Assembly: GCF_958295425.1 (NCBI RefSeq)
Contig: NC_081153.1
Location: forward strand, 10,622,419 to 10,686,418
Direction of reading: 5' to 3'
Source: Solea solea
Lineage: Eukaryota > Chordata > Actinopteri > Pleuronectiformes > Soleidae
DNA length: 64,000 nt
Shown here: one piece after another, positions 1 through 64,000 of the stretch
How the letters are laid out: each line of letters opens with the position of its first letter
Numbering within the stretch: the first letter of the stretch is position 1
Made by a program: the position numbers and the translations under genes
Notes under the pieces: generated by a model
Databases searched by the model: none
The model's input: the letters and a program-made list of their open reading frames with translations, nothing else
What the model was told of the DNA's origin: nothing

Positions 1-60477
<60,477 letters not shown>

Positions 60478-61913
60478 CAACTGCTTCCTCCAGAGGTAAA
60501 AGTTAAGACTTTACCAGGCCATCTGGCTTTATGAGCCAGTGAGAGCCTTAGGCATAATTAGGTCTACATTTCTCTAAAATGAGCTAAAGTTATCACCTTG
60601 TGGCTTCCCTGAGTTAGCGGCACATCCCCGACATTAGAACTGCTGAAGCAACAACTCGGATTCAACTTTCTAAGTAAACATTTTATGCAGTCCTTCAGTC
60701 GTCCTCTGCAGATTATGATGCGATTTCTTCTGCTGCGTTTCCTTTGATCTGTATCTCCCATATTAATGATTCCCATGTGGTTTGTTTACACAAAAGATAG
60801 AATATATATTTTTAATTTTAACACTGTTGAAAATATTAATGCTTAATGCTACGCTAATGCTTTTATCTTCCCTCTTTTTGCTTCCTTCATCTTAATCATC
60901 TCCATGTGTTTGGTCTTTGCTTATCTTTTTTGTTACCCTGCTTCTCTATGTGCATTTGCTTTCATTTACTGTTTTCCTCCTTGCCCCTCACTCCCCATGA
61001 CCCCCATGTCTTCTTCCCTTACACCCACGTTGCTCTGTTAGATCTTTTCATTCATCGTTGATTCATTTAGGGGAGGAGAAATGCATCTCATCTTTGTCTG
61101 CCTGCCTGCCAACACTGGACAACCATAGTCCCACAAGCAGCGGGCAAGATGAAGATTATTTTATTTGCTCAAATACGTTCAAGAAACGCCGCCAGTGGTG
61201 GAGGCTCTTACTCGTGGGGGATGAGACGGAAAAAAAGAAACCATTTGAAGAAAACAGCAACTGTAACAAATGCCAAAAGCAAAATTGCTTTTTTGTAACC
61301 TCACGTGGTTTCTGGATCATTTTCCATATTTTGAAGACACGCTTGAGCCTGAAACTGCAGCGGACTGGAACACTGCTGGGAAGGAAAGCTGTGATGACTT
61401 TTCTCACCTCCCTCCGCCTAAACCCAAAGGGAATTTAATGGTCAACTTTAAGTCAAGAAATTGACCTGTAGCTAACAGAGATCTCTGTGCAAGCGAACTG
61501 TCAGGCAGGTGTTGGCCCGTCGTTGGCCTGTCGTTGGCCTCTGTGAGTCAGAAAGAGACAGTCTGGACTGTTTCGATTCACACTTCTCTCCGTTCTCTCT
61601 CCATTTACTTTCCTCTTTTTATTTTTTTCCTCTTTCTTTTTTTTATATGCTGCTTGCTTTCCGTGATGAGTACTTGAGAACCTTGCTTTTTCCTCTAACT
61701 GTGTGCTCCTGAGGTTGTTGAAAGGTTTCATCAGAGGCCCCCGGGTCTCTTGCTGAGAGTGAATTAAAAATTCAGTGAGTTTTGAAGGCCACGTTGAAGA
61801 CACACACACACATATCCTGTCGTTACTTTTTCCCCAGCTTCGGTCCTTTCTTTTTGTCTTGAAAGCAGGGATACACATTCTGCTGGCCGACGCAGCTGCG
61901 TACAGAGCGGGGT

Positions 61914-61927
61914 GGGGGGGGGGGGGG
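61914..61927. repeat. Poly-G run (14 nt)
   Basis: Homopolymer in the 3' flank; its exact length is uncertain. Confidence 0.9.
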
Positions 61928-62994
61928 TTAAATTTAGCGAAAGCTGCTGGAGAGAAAAAGAAGCACTTAGTGACATGTATATGCGGGTAAGAGGAAGAGA
62001 GAGAGTGTGTGTGTGTGAGTGCAATCTGTCCTAAAATATCTCCTGTCTGTTACCCAAAGAGTTAACCAGGTAATTTGATGACATTTCTTTATTGTTCTCT
62101 TCACTTACACTTCTCACCGCTACATGAATCCAAGTACTGATACCAGTGTACAAACTCTGCACACAGTCAAAATAGGTTACATCCGTGCTTCCTCTTTCCA
62201 TGGTTTGTAGGGATACACACTGTGTCATTGTTCTGTGTCCGGGGAGGCCGAGGAGAGAAAGCGTGGCTGGACAAATCCACCTTCAAATGTAACGCCGAGT
62301 TGTTTAATATTGTCAGTTTTGCTCCACCACAGGCATTGATTCCAGCTTATCAGGTCGTTCAGTGGTGCTCGAGGAGAAAAAGAAAACAGAAAACGATAGA
62401 CAAATCCACATCTTGGGACTGAATTATAATGTTTTGTAATATAAACCATCATTTTTTTTTCATTTCTCGAAAGACGCCACAGTCTTGGCGTGTTTCTCCG
62501 ATTGGGAGGTTACATGCTACAGTATATACCGGTATATGTCTTGTGTATGAGATTCAGATGCAGCACAAGCTCTTGAAACGTGGCCCTCAGGAACACAAAG
62601 ATCAGAAATGTTCAACTGAAGGCGAGTGTGAAGAAGGAACCAATCTGCGATTTCCCTGTGAATTACATTCAGGTCTTTTCCTTCCCACGTTTATATCTGG
62701 GGGAAAAAGGAGGCGTGTTTGCTTTGTTTTTGTCTTTGCTGATTAAAACCCTTCAGAGGGCATGTTCGGAGGAGGCTGCTGCCACACCGATCGCTGCCCG
62801 TGCATTTAACTGGAAGTGATTGATATGAAATGCTCATTCGGGGGAGTGATGTAAAGAAAATAACGCCAGGAAAGTTTGACACAGGAGGAGGAGGAAGTGT
62901 CACTGACGACAGCCGCACTCCACCTGAGCTGCTGAACGACATGCCGGATGAGAGGAGTCGATTCAAAAATATTAATGCTTGTGTGACCCTCACA

Positions 62995-63015
62995 GTGTGT
63001 GTGTGTGTGTGTGTG
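62995..63015. repeat. (GT)n microsatellite
   Basis: About ten GT units in the 3' flank. Confidence 0.93.
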
Positions 63016-64000
63016 AGACCCACTGCATTTCAAACACGCTGCTCCCAGCTATTCGCCACTTACCGTACCTGTGTGTCCTGTGGCGGCTGAGTGGGGTGAA
63101 TAGTGCTCATATTTCACTGCAGCAAATTGAGACATTACATGTCATTTGCTTTAATTTTAGCGCCGCCTCATTGTCACGTCCACACCGGATCCCAAACGCA
63201 CACCATTACCACTGATGAGACAAAACCAACCTCCTCCCCCAATGATGTCACGTCTGAGAAGCGGCGTCAACATCTCCACACTTTGCTTTGAGGCCACATC
63301 CACGTTAAAATAATATACGGTGCCGAGACGGAAGAAGCAGCTTTCATCGTCAAAGTCCACCTCCATGTCGCCCCCTTTTTTTTTTAATGTCACTTACAGC
63401 AGTTACCTACAGCCTAATTCAGAGATTCAACAAATGAAACAAATCACTCTATTGTTCCTGCAATCAGTTCCGCCGTGGGTCAGTAATTGCTTTTTACAAT
63501 TTTATTACTTTTAAAGCTCTTGCTTATCTCAACTCCACAGATAGAATATTTTTGGCCCTTGCCAGCACTGGCCATGAATTGATGAAAAAGGAAACGATTG
63601 AATTACCCTGGAGATTTTCCACAGAGCAGTTGAACCCGCCCCCCCCCCCGCCGCGCTTTTCTTTTACCTACACGGCACTGGCACTGCCGTCACATAGTTT
63701 CAATGCGCCTGTTGCATTGTGTGTTTATTTATTTTTTTATTTTTTTATAATTCTGAAATTGCTCCAAATGTTTAGGACGCGTGAATAGCTTAATTACATT
63801 CCAGCTACTTTAAAGCCACTTCAAAGTGGCTCCTCCCATGGCGGCGTTCAACACACGTTGCTCGACACTTTATTAAAGTGCAGCGAGTATTAAACAAACA
63901 AATGTGACTAGCTGGTGCAATTTTGGACATGATGGCCCCCGTTCCCTGGACAGAAGTGATTCAATTAAATTTGAGTATACCGTGGATTTTGGGCACAACA

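Larger units (their letters stand above)
60478..64000 (+). other. 3' UTR and downstream flank
   Basis: No exon, RNA gene or second coding gene was recognised after the stop. I saw no perfect AATAAA. Weak ATTAAA hexamers occur at about 61763, 62742, 63872 and 63889, the last followed by GT-rich sequence. The mRNA end cannot be fixed from this. A G-run at 61914-61927 and (GT)n at 62995-63015 are present. Confidence 0.5.

Noticed and set aside
60478..64000. A second gene downstream of the stop
   Set aside because: The open frames there are short, mutually overlapping on both strands and without domain or splice support.

Overview
The window is vertebrate nuclear DNA, most likely from a teleost fish. 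It holds the 3' portion of one large multi-exon gene on the + strand: a CSMD family gene (CUB and Sushi multiple domains). I can place 41 coding exons between 1941 and 60477. All have GT-AG borders. Together they give 6,044 coding bases that stay in one frame to a TAG stop, which is about 2,013 residues or the C-terminal 55-60% of a CSMD protein. The teleost assignment rests on many (CA)n and other microsatellites, several 83-140 bp introns, and dispersed repeats of the kind common in fish genomes, including a non-autonomous hAT element with a perfect 8-bp target-site duplication. The tail (FENPMY, then D-R-N-I-Q-P-T-D, ending S-T-V-C-T-A-V) fits CSMD2 best as I remember the paralogs. The family call is very secure; the paralog call is less so.

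Layout: 1-1940 is intron with no exon found. From 1941 to 35629 CUB and Sushi (CCP) domains alternate: Sushi 9, then CUB10-Sushi10 up to CUB14-Sushi14. This numbering assumes the usual 14-CUB family layout. From 35441 to 51406 there is an unbroken run of 15 Sushi domains (14 to 28), mostly one domain per exon. From 53095 to 56650 come a 22-residue linker and a 121-residue juxtamembrane region that is neither CUB nor Sushi. The single transmembrane helix is at 59831-59963. The cytoplasmic tail, with an FxNPxY motif and a C-terminal PDZ ligand, is at 60318-60477. After the stop there is 3.5 kb of 3' UTR and flank with only weak poly(A) signals.

The largest introns are 6.7 kb (25385-32127), 5.2 kb (4589-9794), 3.6 kb (38259-41857) and 3.2 kb (56651-59830). 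They carry the transposon remnants: LINE pieces, a hAT-type element with an inserted tRNA-like segment, and general fish repeats. Several short tandem repeats sit within about 12 bp of splice sites. The most notable are a 189-bp TTTTA tract just after a CUB10 donor and a GT repeat that takes the place of the polypyrimidine tract before a Sushi 27 exon.

I found no second protein-coding gene, RNA gene, CRISPR array or prokaryotic system. The most novel-looking items are a possible unannotated 66-bp in-frame cassette exon at 45169-45234, the unnamed juxtamembrane domain, and the repeat-splice-site pairings.
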